From Neomegalonema sp. (GTDB lineage: Bacteria > Pseudomonadota > Alphaproteobacteria > Rhodobacterales > Rhodobacteraceae), in NCBI RefSeq assembly GCF_028688855.1, contig NZ_JAQTXI010000026.1:1-47902 (forward strand): 47,902 nucleotides of DNA, read 5' to 3'. Positions within the stretch are counted from its first letter, which is position 1. Each line of letters starts with the position of its first letter. The notes beneath the pieces were generated by a model. That model saw only the letters and a list, made by a program, of their open reading frames with translations. It made no database searches and had not been told where the DNA came from. Shown here one piece after another: positions 9,802 to 18,804 of the stretch. The position numbers were made by a program, and so were the translations under genes.

Positions 9802-11181
9802 TCAGGATTTCGGAGTCCTGCCCGCCCGCAGACGCGCCCGCAGGCGCGCCGCAGCGCCAGGAAGAATTCTCTGATCCGCACGCGCCACCGAAAGCGCCTC
9901 TGCGGGAATGTCCTTCAGGACCGTCGAGCCCGCCGCCACCAGCGCCCCGTCGCCCACCCGGATCGGCGCGATCAGCACCGCGTTGCTGCCGATGAAGGCG
10001 CCTTCGCCGATCTCGGTGCGATGCTTGGACACCCCGTCGTAATTGGCGGTGATGACCCCCGCCCCGACGTTGGTCCCCGCTCCGACCGCCGCGTCGCCGA
10101 GATAGGCGAGGTGGTTGGCCTTGGCGCCCGCCCCGAGCCGGGCGTTCTTGAGCTCGACGAAATTGCCCACATGGGCCCCCTCGCCGACCTGCGTCCCCGG
10201 ACGCAGCCGCGCATAGGGCCCGACGATCGCGCCGGAAGCGACCTCCGCCCCCTCCAGATGCGAGAAGGCCCGGATCCGCGCTCCGCCGCGCACATGAACC
10301 CCGGGCCCGAAGACCACATGCGGCTCGATCAGGACGTCCGGCTCGATCCGCGTGTCGTGGCTGAAGAAGACCGTCTCGGGCGCGGTCATCGTGACCCCCG
10401 ACTCGAGGACCGCGCGGCGGCGCTCCTGCTGGAACAGGGCCTCGGCGCCCGCCAGTTCGAGGCGGCTGTTGACGCCCAGAACCTCTTCGGCGCTCGCGCG
10501 CACGGCGGCGCAGGGCAGGCCCTCGGCCCGCGCCAGAGCCACCACGTCGGTCAGGTAATATTCGCCCTTGGCGTTGGCCGGGCTCAGGCGGTCGAGCCAG
10601 CCGAAGAGCCGCTCGGCCGGGAAGATCAGCACGCCGGAGTTGCACAGCCGGATGGCGGCCTCCTCGGGGGTGGCGTCCTTCGCCTCGACGATGGCGTCCA
10701 GGCCCCCGTCGGGGGCGAGCTTGAGGCGTCCGTAGCCGCCGGGCTCCTCCGGCTCGAAGCCGAGCACCCCCACCGCGGCTCCCGCCCGACGCGCCGCGAT
10801 CAGACGCCGCAGGGTGCCCGTGGAGACGAAGGGCGAGTCGCCGTAGAGCACGAGGACGTCGCCGGTGGCGCCCTCCAGCACCTCGCGCGCCTGGAGGACG
10901 GCGTGGCCGGTGCCGAGCTGCTCCTCCTGACGCGCCGTCGCGACGCCCGGCCAGAGCCGCGCCGCCTCGGCCGCGACGGAGTCGCCGTCATGGCCGACCA
11001 CCACCGCCACCCGCCCGGGGCTCAGGGGCCGCGCGCCCGCCAGGGCGTGGCCGATCAGCGAGAGCCCGCCGATCTCGTGCAGCACCTTGGCGCGCGAAGA
11101 GGCCATGCGCGTGCCCTTGCCGGCGGCGAGAATCACGAGATTCAGCGCGGGTTCCGCGCGAGGAGGGGAGATTTCGGTCAT
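9802..11181 (-). CDS. glmU: Bifunctional UDP-GlcNAc pyrophosphorylase / GlcN-1-P acetyltransferase
   Basis: GlmU catalyses the last two steps to UDP-GlcNAc: acetylation of glucosamine-1-phosphate and transfer of UMP. The 459-residue protein has the nucleotidyltransferase signature LAAGKGTRM near residue 18, EEQLGTGHAV near 85 and LYGDSPF near 113. From about residue 250 it shows the hexapeptide repeats of a left-handed beta-helix, including VGNFVELKNARLG, KANHLAYLGDA and GVITANYDG. These are typical of the acetyltransferase domain. It precedes glmS on the same strand, so the two UDP-GlcNAc genes are probably expressed together. A small ligase operon diverges from it across 306 bp. Nothing looks broken. 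Confidence 0.97.
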   Translation of the reverse strand: MTEISPPRAEPALNLVILAAGKGTRMASSRAKVLHEIGGLSLIGHALAGARPLSPGRVAVVVGHDGDSVAAEAARLWPGVATARQEEQLGTGHAVLQAREVLEGATGDVLVLYGDSPFVSTGTLRRLIAARRAGAAVGVLGFEPEEPGGYGRLKLAPDGGLDAIVEAKDATPEEAAIRLCNSGVLIFPAERLFGWLDRLSPANAKGEYYLTDVVALARAEGLPCAAVRASAEEVLGVNSRLELAGAEALFQQERRRAVLESGVTMTAPETVFFSHDTRIEPDVLIEPHVVFGPGVHVRGGARIRAFSHLEGAEVASGAIVGPYARLRPGTQVGEGAHVGNFVELKNARLGAGAKANHLAYLGDAAVGAGTNVGAGVITANYDGVSKHRTEIGEGAFIGSNAVLIAPIRVGDGALVAAGSTVLKDIPAEALSVARADQRILPGAAARLRARLRAGRTPKS

Positions 11182-11487
11182 GCAGGAGAATCCGGCGCTG
11201 CAATGCGGTAAAGAACACGGAATGACGAACGCAGAGTCGGCCTCCTGGACGATGAGGCCGCGCAGACGGCGAACCTGAAAGGAAACATGGCGAACATGTC
11301 CATACCTTCATACCAGAATTGTGACAATTTGGTGGAGAGCCCGCAAGCCCATTCGGCGACCCCCTCCCTTCGCGCGGCGATGCGCCACGGCTTTTGACTT
11401 CCGGGCGGAATTCCCGCTCTATGGGCGCGCAGGCGCCGGAGGCCCCGCCGACACGGACGCCGCCGCTTTGGGGAGAGGACAAGGAAA
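11182..11487. promoter_or_regulatory. Divergent promoter region between glmU and the ligase/Crp operon
   Basis: This 306-bp gap separates two divergent units and contains a locally AT-rich patch (about 11278-11335). Two perfect inverted repeats lie in that patch: ACATG/CATGT around GCGAA (11285-11299), and the 13-bp palindrome AATTGTGACAATT (11317-11329). They look like regulator operators. The second does not fit the spaced Crp (TGTGA-N6-TCACA) or Fnr (TTGAT-N4-ATCAA) consensus. No clear -35/-10 pair was identified. Confidence 0.45.
11317..11329. promoter_or_regulatory. Perfect 13-bp palindrome AATTGTGACAATT, candidate operator
   Basis: Six-base arms flank a single central base in an otherwise GC-rich region, about 160 bp before the start of the ligase/Crp operon. 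A palindrome of this length is unlikely by chance at this composition. Which protein binds is unknown; the Crp/Fnr-family protein encoded at 13027 is one candidate because it may regulate its own operon. Confidence 0.4.
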
Positions 11488-13023
11488 ATGTTCGAGAAAT
11501 CCGTAAGTTCCATTCTGCGCGGCGCAGGCTGGGCGGGCGTGCTGCGACGCAATGCGGCGATCCGTCCGGAAAGGCCCGCCCTGCTCGACGCCGCAGGCGC
11601 CATGAGCCATGCGGATTTCCTCCGGCGGGCGCTCGGCGCGGCGGCGACCCTCCGCGAGATGGGACTCTCGCCCGGCGCGCGAATCAGCGTGATTTCCGAA
11701 AACCGCAGGGAGATCCATCTCCTTCTCGGGGCCTGCGCGCTCGGCGGCTGGGCTCTGGCGCCGGTCAACTGGCGGCTCGGGCCCGAGGAGACGACCGACA
11801 TCCTGCGCGGCTGCGCGCCGGAGCTGCTGCTCCATGGCGCGCCCCTGCCGGAGGGCGTCGGCCTCCCCCCGAGCCTCAAGGCCGTCCGCGCCTTCGAAGG
11901 CCCCGAGGCCTTCCCCTTCGAGATGATCGCGCCGGAGTCCGCCGCCGCCCTCGCGCTGGAGCCCTCGGGCCCCGACGACCCGCTCTGCCTGATCCACACC
12001 GCCGCCGTCGAGGGCAAGCCGCGCGGCGCGACCCTCTCGGGGGCGAACCTCGTCGCGGCGGGCGCGCAGCTGGCTCATGCGGCGGCTCTGGGCGAAACGG
12101 ACGTGTTCCTCGGCGCCCTGCCGAACTTCCACATCGTCGGGGTGGGCTTCGCGGCGGCGGTCCAGCTCGTCGGGGGCGCGACGCTGGTTCAACCCCGTTT
12201 CGAGGCCAAAGCCGCCGCCGCCGGAATCGCCGAGCACAAGGTCACGCTGGCGGGCTCCTTCCCGCCGATCCTCGAACAGATCCTCGACGCCGCCGACGAG
12301 ACCGGCGCCGATCTCTCCAGCCTGCGGGCGGTGGTCGGGCTGGAGGGGCCGCCCATGATCGAGCGGCTCCACAGGAGCTGGCCCGGCGCGAAGTTCCTGC
12401 TCGGCTTCGGCCAGACGGAGACTTCCGGATACGTCACCTACGGCCGGGGCGACCTCTTCGCGGGCACGGCGGGCGTTCCGGGGATCCTGACCGAACTGGC
12501 CCTCGCCGACGAGACCGGCGCGCCCCTCGCCGCGACCACGCCGGAGACGGTCGGCGAGATCCTCGTGCGCGGGCCCGTGGCGATGCTCGGCTACTGGGAT
12601 CAGGAGGAGGTCAACCGGGAGACCTTCCGCCATGGCTGGCTGCATACGGGAGACCTCGGGCGGATCGACGCCCGGGGACGCCTCGTCTACGCAGGCCGCG
12701 CCCCGACCAAGCTGCTCATCAAGACCGGCGGCGAAAACGTCTATCCCGCCGAGGTGGAGAAGGCCCTCCTCGCCCATCCCGACCTCGCGGAGGCCGTGGT
12801 GGTCGGCCTGCCGGACGCCCGATGGGGCGAGGCCGTGGCGGCGCTCTGCGCGCGCAAGCCCGGCGCGGAGGTCTCGGCGGCGGATCTGGGCGCCTTCCTC
12901 GCCGGACGCATCGCCCGCTTCAAGCAGCCGCGCCATGTGGTCTTCGTCGAGGCCCTGCCCCGCGGCGCCGACGGGAAACCCGACCGCGCGGCGGCCCTGA
13001 AGCTCGTCGGGGAGGCGCTCTGA
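11488..13023 (+). CDS. Class I adenylate-forming enzyme (acyl-CoA ligase-like), altered ATP-binding loop
   Basis: The 511-residue protein has the fold markers of the AMP-binding/acyl-CoA ligase family. These are LLGFGQTETSGYV (motif A5) near residue 305, GWLHTGDLGRID (A7) near 380, GRAPTKLLIKTGGENVYPAEVE (A8) near 400, and a C-terminal lysine in DGKPDR near 498. The glycine-rich phosphate loop, normally YTSGTTGxPKG, is here HTAAVEGKPRG (about residues 170-180), with Ser, Gly and both Thr positions altered. It may be a slow or specialised ligase, or may have lost adenylation. The substrate is unknown. ATG 11488 follows GAGAGGACAAGG as ribosome binding site. The Crp/Fnr gene starts 3 bp after the stop, so the two are co-transcribed. 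Confidence 0.85.
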   Translation: MFEKSVSSILRGAGWAGVLRRNAAIRPERPALLDAAGAMSHADFLRRALGAAATLREMGLSPGARISVISENRREIHLLLGACALGGWALAPVNWRLGPEETTDILRGCAPELLLHGAPLPEGVGLPPSLKAVRAFEGPEAFPFEMIAPESAAALALEPSGPDDPLCLIHTAAVEGKPRGATLSGANLVAAGAQLAHAAALGETDVFLGALPNFHIVGVGFAAAVQLVGGATLVQPRFEAKAAAAGIAEHKVTLAGSFPPILEQILDAADETGADLSSLRAVVGLEGPPMIERLHRSWPGAKFLLGFGQTETSGYVTYGRGDLFAGTAGVPGILTELALADETGAPLAATTPETVGEILVRGPVAMLGYWDQEEVNRETFRHGWLHTGDLGRIDARGRLVYAGRAPTKLLIKTGGENVYPAEVEKALLAHPDLAEAVVVGLPDARWGEAVAALCARKPGAEVSAADLGAFLAGRIARFKQPRHVVFVEALPRGADGKPDRAAALKLVGEAL

Positions 13024-13026
13024 AGC

Positions 13027-13698
13027 ATGGAGGAGGCGCGCTTCGAGGCCAGGGTCCATTGGGCGCGCGAACTCCCGCCCGACGAACGCGAACGCGCCCG
13101 GCGCGGCGTGACGCTGCGGCGGTTCGCGCCCGGCGCGGCGGTGATCCATCGCGGCGACAAGATCGACGCCTGGATCGGCGTGCTGGACGGACTGCTCAAG
13201 CTCGGTTCGGTCACGGACGCGGGCAAGGCGGTGACCTACGCCGGATTGCCCTCCAGCGCCTGGTTCGGGGAAGGCTCGCTGCTCAAGGACGAGCCGCGCC
13301 AATATGACGTCGTCGCGCTGCGCGAGACCGAAACCGCCTGGCTCAACCGCGCCGCCTTCATGTGGCTCTACGAGAACAGCGTCGCCTTCAACCGGCTGCT
13401 CGTGCGGCTGCTCAACGAGCGGCTCGGGCAGTTCATCGCCTCCATCGAGCACGACCGCATGCTCGACGGCACCGGCAAGGTGGCGCGCAGCCTCGCCTGG
13501 CTGTTCAACCCGACCATCAGCCCCTTCGTCGGCGACCGGATGGAGATCAATCAGGAGGAGATCGCGGCTCTGGCGGGGGTCTCGCGCCCGACGGCGAATC
13601 GCGCCTTGCGCGATCTGGAGGCTCAGGGCGTGCTGCGGGCCGAGCGCGGAGGCCTGCGCGTGCTGGACTGGACCGGCTTGCGCCATTACGGCGCCTGA
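13027..13698 (+). CDS. Crp/Fnr-family transcriptional regulator
   Basis: The 223-residue protein has an N-terminal cyclic-nucleotide-binding-like beta-barrel (about residues 20-125), with RFAPGAAVIHRGD at the start and SSAWFGEGSLL in the phosphate-cassette region. A dimerisation helix follows (FNRLLVRLLNERL near 120). The C-terminal winged helix-turn-helix is at about 165-205, with INQEEIAALAGVSRPTANRAL. There is no N-terminal cysteine set for an Fnr iron-sulfur cluster, so oxygen sensing of that kind is unlikely. The ligand is unknown. It starts 3 bp after the ligase gene and is separated by 210 bp from the next acyl-CoA ligase, so it probably controls lipid or acid metabolism genes nearby. 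Confidence 0.92.
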   Translation: MEEARFEARVHWARELPPDERERARRGVTLRRFAPGAAVIHRGDKIDAWIGVLDGLLKLGSVTDAGKAVTYAGLPSSAWFGEGSLLKDEPRQYDVVALRETETAWLNRAAFMWLYENSVAFNRLLVRLLNERLGQFIASIEHDRMLDGTGKVARSLAWLFNPTISPFVGDRMEINQEEIAALAGVSRPTANRALRDLEAQGVLRAERGGLRVLDWTGLRHYGA

Positions 13699-13908
13699 GG
13701 GACCGGTCTGCGCCCTTGCGGCGCCTGGCGGGCGGACGCGCTCTCCGGACGCGGCGCGGCGCGCGCGCCTGACCACCTTATCTGAAGTCCACGGCGCGAG
13801 TCTGTCAAGCGCGGGCTTGTCAAAACCCCGCAAGCTTGAGAATCTGGGTTCAAGGCCGGGCTCGACTTCGGCCAGCACAAGAAAATCTCAGGGAAGGAAC
13901 AGGCGGCC

Positions 13909-15897
13909 TTGGCGCAAGCAAGCGACCACGCGCATGCGGACACGTTTCCGAAACTTCTGGCGGAACATGCGCGGCTGCGGCCGACGCGTCCGGCGATGCG
14001 GCACAAGGATCTCGGGATCTGGCGCACCTGGAGCTGGGCCGAGGCGCAAGCCGAAGTCCGGGCCTATGCGGCGGGTCTGAGCGATCTCGGATTGAAGCGC
14101 GGCGATCATGTCGCGGTGGTCGGGGCCAACCGGCCCTGGCTCTACTGGACGATCCTCGCGGCGCAATGGCTCGGGGCGATCCCGGTGCCGGTCTATGCGG
14201 ATTCCGTGGCCGAAGAGATGGCCTATGTGCTGGATCACGCCGAGGCCTCCTTCGCGGTGGCCCAGGATCAGGAGCAGGTGGACAAGCTCCTCTCCATCCG
14301 GGAGAAGACGCCGCGCCTCCGGACCATCCTCTACGACGAGCCCCGGGGCCTGCGCGATTACGACCATACGCATCTGCACGCCGTCGCGGGCGTGGTCGAG
14401 CGGGGCCGCGAGCGTCTGAAGGATCCCGACTTCGCCCGCTGGATCGAGGCCGAACGCCTGGCCGGAGGCCCCGACGACATCTCGATCATGCTCTACACCT
14501 CGGGCACCACGGGGCGCTCGAAGGGCGTGATGCTCACCGCCGGAGGCTGCATCGCCGCCGCCCGCGACACGGTGGCTTTCGACAAGCTCACCGATCAGGA
14601 CGAGCTGCTCGCCTATCTGCCGCTGGCCTGGGTGGGCGACCACTATATGAACTATGCTCAGGCGCTGGTGGCGGGGTTTTGCGTCGCCTGCCCCGAAAGC
14701 GCCGAGACGGTGGAGATCGATCTGCGCGAGATCGGCCCTACTTATTATTTCGCGCCGCCGCGCGTCTTTGAGAACCTGCTCACCCGCATCCTCATCCGCA
14801 TGGAGGACGCGAGCAAGCTCAAGCGCCGGATGTTCCATCATTATCTTGAGGTCGCCAGGCGCTGGGGCGAGAAGATCCTCAACGGCGAGGAGGTCCCCTT
14901 CGGGGCGCGGCTCTCCTATAAGCTGGGGAACATCTTCGTCTATGGACCGCTGAAGAACGTGCTGGGATTCTCGCGCATCCGCACCGCCTACACCGCCGGA
15001 GAGGCCATCGGGCCCGAACTCTTCTCCTTCTACCGCGCGCTCGGGATGAACCTGAAGCAGCTCTACGGCCAGACGGAGGCCTTCCTCTTCGTCACCGCCC
15101 ATAAAGACGGCCATGTCGGCGCGAAGACCGTCGGCCCGCCCCTGCCCAACGTCGAGATCAGGCTCTCGGACGCGGGCGAGGTGCTCTACAAATCGCCGGG
15201 GCAGTTCGTCGGCTACTTCAAGGAGCCCGAAAAGACCGTCGAGACCATGACCGAAGACGGCTTCGTGCGCACCGGAGACGCCGGATTCTTCGACGCCAAA
15301 GGCGAACTCAACATCATCGACCGCGCCAAGGACGTCGGAAAGCTGCGCTCGGGCGAGCTCTTCGCGCCGAAATACATCGAGAACCGCCTGAAGTTCTTCG
15401 CCCACATCAAGGAGGCGGTGGCCTTCGGGCAGGATCGCGACCATGCGACCGCCATGATCAACATCGACATGTCGGCGGTGGGCGACTGGGCCGAGCGCCG
15501 GGGCATCGCCTACGCCTCCTATCAGGAGCTGGCGGCGCGTCCCGAGGTCTACGAGCTCATCGCGGGCCATGTGGCCGAAGCCAACCGCGGACTCTCGGAA
15601 GAGCCCCGCATGGCGGCGGCTCAGGTCAAGCGCTTCGTCATCCTGCACAAGGAGCTGGACGCCGACGACGGAGAGATGACCCGCACCCAGAAGGTGCGCC
15701 GGGGCTTCATCGCCGAACGCTACGCCCCGATCATCACGGCGCTCTACGACGGCTCGGATCTGGTGGACGTCTCCACCGAAGTCACCTTCGAGGACGGCCG
15801 CAAGGGCGTGATCTCGGGGCGGCTGCGCGTCGAGGAAGCGAAAACCCACGCCCCCGCCCATGCTGGCGCGGCCGGAGCCCGAAAGGAGGCCGCATGA
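13909..15897 (+). CDS. Long-chain acyl-CoA synthetase (AMP-forming)
   Basis: This 662-residue enzyme belongs to the long-chain acyl-CoA ligase group, which activates carboxylic acids with ATP and CoA. It carries the complete phosphate loop YTSGTTGRSKG near residue 200, LYGQTEAFLF near 385, and TGDAGFFDAKGELNIIDR near 455. The C-terminal adenylation lysine could be in TRTQKVRRGF near 590. I chose TTG 13909 because GGGAAGGAAC precedes it by about 6 bases and the first good motif follows soon; no ATG lies close. It overlaps livG-like 15894 by 4 bases (ATGA). Ligases next to Liv-type transporters are common in alphaproteobacteria and suggest that the imported compound is a carboxylic acid activated on entry. 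The exact substrate is unknown. Confidence 0.9.
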   Translation: MAQASDHAHADTFPKLLAEHARLRPTRPAMRHKDLGIWRTWSWAEAQAEVRAYAAGLSDLGLKRGDHVAVVGANRPWLYWTILAAQWLGAIPVPVYADSVAEEMAYVLDHAEASFAVAQDQEQVDKLLSIREKTPRLRTILYDEPRGLRDYDHTHLHAVAGVVERGRERLKDPDFARWIEAERLAGGPDDISIMLYTSGTTGRSKGVMLTAGGCIAAARDTVAFDKLTDQDELLAYLPLAWVGDHYMNYAQALVAGFCVACPESAETVEIDLREIGPTYYFAPPRVFENLLTRILIRMEDASKLKRRMFHHYLEVARRWGEKILNGEEVPFGARLSYKLGNIFVYGPLKNVLGFSRIRTAYTAGEAIGPELFSFYRALGMNLKQLYGQTEAFLFVTAHKDGHVGAKTVGPPLPNVEIRLSDAGEVLYKSPGQFVGYFKEPEKTVETMTEDGFVRTGDAGFFDAKGELNIIDRAKDVGKLRSGELFAPKYIENRLKFFAHIKEAVAFGQDRDHATAMINIDMSAVGDWAERRGIAYASYQELAARPEVYELIAGHVAEANRGLSEEPRMAAAQVKRFVILHKELDADDGEMTRTQKVRRGFIAERYAPIITALYDGSDLVDVSTEVTFEDGRKGVISGRLRVEEAKTHAPAHAGAAGARKEAA

Positions 15898-16718
15898 CCG
15901 CGCCCCTCACGCTTTACGGCGATCCCTCGGCCAGATCGAGCCTCGCCAGGGGCGAGACCCTGCTGAAGGTCTCCGACGTCTCGCTGTCCTTCGGCGGAGT
16001 GAAGGCGATCACGAAGGTCTCCTTCGACATCCGCAAGGGCGAGATCCGCGCCATCATCGGCCCCAACGGCGCGGGCAAGACCTCGATGCTCAACGTGATC
16101 AACGGGTTCTATCATCCGCAACAGGGCGAGATCTCCTATCGCGGGGCGGCCCGCGCGCGGATGAAGCCCTATCAGGCGGCCAGCCAGGGCATCGCGCGCA
16201 CCTTCCAGAACGTCGCGCTGTTCAAGGGCATGAGCGCCCTCGACAACATCATGGTCGGGCGCACCCTGAAGATGAAGCGCGGCCTCTTCTGGCAGATGCT
16301 CCGCAAGGGGCCAGCCATGGACGAAGAGGTGGCGCATCGGCGCGTGGTCGAGGACATCATCGACTTCCTCCAGATCGAGGCCATCCGCAAGACGCCCGTG
16401 GGCAAGCTGCCCTACGGACTCCAGAAGCGCGTCGAGCTGGGGCGGGCCCTGGCCATGGAGCCGGAGCTTCTGCTCCTCGACGAACCCATGGCGGGCATGA
16501 ACCTCGAGGAAAAGGAGGACATGTGCCGCTACATCCTGGATCTGAACAGCCAGTTCGGCGTGACCATCGCCCTGATCGAACATGACATCGGCGTGGTGAT
16601 GGACCTCTCGGACCGGGTGGTGGTGCTGGAATACGGCCACAAGATCGCCGACGGCGTCCCGGACGAGGTCAAGGCGGATCCCAGGGTCATCGACGCCTAT
16701 CTCGGCGTGGCGCATTAG
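15894..16718 (+). CDS. livG: Branched-chain-type ABC transporter ATPase (LivG family)
   Basis: The 274-residue ATPase powers a HAAT-type importer. Walker A is GPNGAGKTS (about residues 53-61). The signature region reads LPYGLQKRVELGRALA near 170 rather than a strict LSGGQ, which is usual in some LivG subgroups. Walker B LLLLDEP follows directly. The GLIEHDIGVVMDLSDRVVV-like H-loop part is present near 228. It overlaps the ligase stop by 4 bases and precedes the two permeases by 11 bp, so translation is coupled. The symbol reflects family only; the transported substrate is probably not a branched-chain amino acid given the flanking ligases. Confidence 0.93.
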   Translation: MTAPLTLYGDPSARSSLARGETLLKVSDVSLSFGGVKAITKVSFDIRKGEIRAIIGPNGAGKTSMLNVINGFYHPQQGEISYRGAARARMKPYQAASQGIARTFQNVALFKGMSALDNIMVGRTLKMKRGLFWQMLRKGPAMDEEVAHRRVVEDIIDFLQIEAIRKTPVGKLPYGLQKRVELGRALAMEPELLLLDEPMAGMNLEEKEDMCRYILDLNSQFGVTIALIEHDIGVVMDLSDRVVVLEYGHKIADGVPDEVKADPRVIDAYLGVAH

Positions 16719-16729
16719 GGGGCGGGCGC

Positions 16730-17701
16730 ATGTATGACGTTTTCATGGATCCCTTCGTCCAGATGGCCCAGATGCCCGACCTGCTGGTTCAGGTGCTCTG
16801 GGAGGGTCTGGTCTCGGGGGTGCTCTACGCGCTGATCGCGCTGGGCTTCGTGCTGATCTTCAAGGCTTCGGGAGTCTTCAACTTCGCGCAGGGCATCATG
16901 GTGGTGTTCTCGGCGCTGAGCCTCGTGGGGATCTACCAGTTCCTCGCGCGCAACGGGTTTTCGGGGCATCTGGCGGCCTTCGTGGCGCTGGTCGGGGCCA
17001 TCGGCGTGATGTTCCTGCTGGCGGTGGCGGTGGAGAAGATCGTCCTGCGGCCTCTGGTGAACCAGCCGGACATCATCCTCTTCATGGCCACCTTCGGGAT
17101 CACCTGGTTCCTGATCGGCCTCGGCGAGATCATCTTCGGCGGCGAGCCCAAGGCCATGATCTCCGATCAGCTCTTCCTGCCGCGCGGCGCCTGGAACGTC
17201 GACATGCTCGGGGGGATGGTGGTCTTCCAGAAGCTCGACGTGGCGGCGGCGGTCATCGCCTCGCTGATGATCGCCTCGCTGGCGGTGTTCTTCCAGAAGA
17301 CCCGCATCGGACGCGCGCTCCGCGCCGTGGCCGACAGCCACAAGGCGGCGCTCTCGGTGGGCATCTCGCTCAACCAGATCTGGGTGATCGTGTGGTTCGC
17401 GGCGGGGGTGGTGGCTCTGGTGGCGGGGATCATGTGGGGCGCGCGCTCCAACGTCTCCTTCTCGCTCCAGATCATCGCGCTGAAGGCGCTGCCGGTGCTG
17501 ATCCTCGGGGGGTTCACCTCGGTGCCCGGGGCCATCGTGGGCGGGCTGATCATCGGCGTGGGCGAGAAGCTCGCGGAATTCTACTGGGGGCCGCTGGTGG
17601 GCGGAGGAATCGAGGCGTGGTTCGCTTACGTGATCGCGCTGGTCTTCCTGCTCTTCCGGCCGCAAGGCCTCTTCGGCGACAAGATCATCGAGCGGATATA
17701 G
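16730..17701 (+). CDS. livH: Branched-chain-type ABC transporter permease (LivH family)
   Basis: The 323-residue protein is very hydrophobic, with about 8 membrane segments. It has the LivH hallmark SGVLYALIALGFVLIFKASG near residue 28, followed by FNFAQGIMVV near 48, and GGFTSVPGAIVGGLIIGVGE near 262. It forms the inner-membrane channel with the LivM-type protein encoded 3 bp downstream. The ATG follows TAGGGGGCGGG. Length fits the family and nothing is disrupted. Confidence 0.94.
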   Translation: MYDVFMDPFVQMAQMPDLLVQVLWEGLVSGVLYALIALGFVLIFKASGVFNFAQGIMVVFSALSLVGIYQFLARNGFSGHLAAFVALVGAIGVMFLLAVAVEKIVLRPLVNQPDIILFMATFGITWFLIGLGEIIFGGEPKAMISDQLFLPRGAWNVDMLGGMVVFQKLDVAAAVIASLMIASLAVFFQKTRIGRALRAVADSHKAALSVGISLNQIWVIVWFAAGVVALVAGIMWGARSNVSFSLQIIALKALPVLILGGFTSVPGAIVGGLIIGVGEKLAEFYWGPLVGGGIEAWFAYVIALVFLLFRPQGLFGDKIIERI

Positions 17702-17704
17702 CCC

Positions 17705-18769
17705 ATGTTTTATCGCGAAGCAGGTCAATTCAAGGATAACTACGCGGCGGATCGGGCGGTCTTTCCGATCCTTCAGGACCGGATCGGCCTCGGCGTGATC
17801 CTTCTGGCCGCCTTTCTGGTCGTGCCCCTGCTGGGGAACGCCTTCTTCCTCAACTCGATCATGACCCCCTTCCTGATCATGGCTCTGGGGGCCATCGGGC
17901 TGAACATCCTGGTCGGCTATACGGGGCTTCTGTCGCTGGGCACGGGCGCCTTCATGGGGGTCGGGGCCTACGCCGCCTACAAGCTCACGACGAGCTTTCC
18001 CCAGGTCAACGTGCTGATCTGGGTCATGTGCTCGGGATTCTTCGCGGCGGCGGTGGGAGCGGTCTTCGGCCTGCCCTCGCTGCGGATCAAGGGGTTCTAT
18101 CTCGCGGTGGCGACCCTCGCGGCGCAGTTCTTCCTGCAATGGTCCTTCGTGCGCGTGGGCTGGCTTTATAATCACGACCCCTCCGGCGCGATCCAGATCC
18201 CGGCGCGGACGCTCTTCGGCCTGCCGATCACCGGGCCTCACGCCACGCCGCTGACGCAATATCTCGTGGTGCTGAGCATCGTGGTCTTCATGACCCTGAT
18301 CGCCTCCAACATCGTGCACGGCAGGATCGGGCGCAGCTGGATGGCCGTGCGCGACATGGACATCGCCGCCCAGCTCATGGGCATCCGGCTGCTGCCCACC
18401 AAGCTGCTGGCCTTCGCGGTCTCCTCCTTCTTCTGCGGAGTCGCGGGCGCGCTGATGGTCTTCTTCTGGCTCGGGGCGGCCGAGCCGGTGGTCTTCGACA
18501 TCAACCTGTCCTTCAAGATCCTGTTCATGGTGATCATCGGGGGTCTGGGCTCCCTGATCGGCTGCTTCCTCGGAGCGGCGCTGATCCATGTCCTGCCCAT
18601 CGTGATCCGCATGCTGCCGCTCGGCGGCGACGCGGCCATGGTCGAGCATCTGACCTTCCTTCTGGTCGGCGCGCTCATCATCTTCTTTCTGATCGTCGAG
18701 CCCCACGGGCTCGCGCAGCTCTGGCGTCTGTTGAAGCAAAAGCTCCGCGTCTGGCCCTTCCCCTACTGA
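17705..18769 (+). CDS. livM: Branched-chain-type ABC transporter permease (LivM family)
   Basis: The 354-residue second permease has the LivM pattern: ALGAIGLNILVGYTGLLSLG near residue 60, GLPSLRIKGFYLAVATLA near 122, and GGLGSLIGCFLGAALI near 280. About 9-10 hydrophobic segments are visible. It starts 3 bp after the livH-like stop and is followed after 35 bp by the gene for the periplasmic binding protein. The gene order (ATPase, two permeases, binding protein, ATPase) is a complete HAAT importer. Confidence 0.94.
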   Translation: MFYREAGQFKDNYAADRAVFPILQDRIGLGVILLAAFLVVPLLGNAFFLNSIMTPFLIMALGAIGLNILVGYTGLLSLGTGAFMGVGAYAAYKLTTSFPQVNVLIWVMCSGFFAAAVGAVFGLPSLRIKGFYLAVATLAAQFFLQWSFVRVGWLYNHDPSGAIQIPARTLFGLPITGPHATPLTQYLVVLSIVVFMTLIASNIVHGRIGRSWMAVRDMDIAAQLMGIRLLPTKLLAFAVSSFFCGVAGALMVFFWLGAAEPVVFDINLSFKILFMVIIGGLGSLIGCFLGAALIHVLPIVIRMLPLGGDAAMVEHLTFLLVGALIIFFLIVEPHGLAQLWRLLKQKLRVWPFPY

Positions 18770-18804
18770 GGGCCGACCAAGACGGAGTTTGGGAGGAATC
18801 GAGA

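Noticed and set aside
11419..13878. 819-codon minus-strand open frame opposite the ligase and Crp genes
   Set aside because: High GC removes stop codons on the opposite strand; no family features in the translation.
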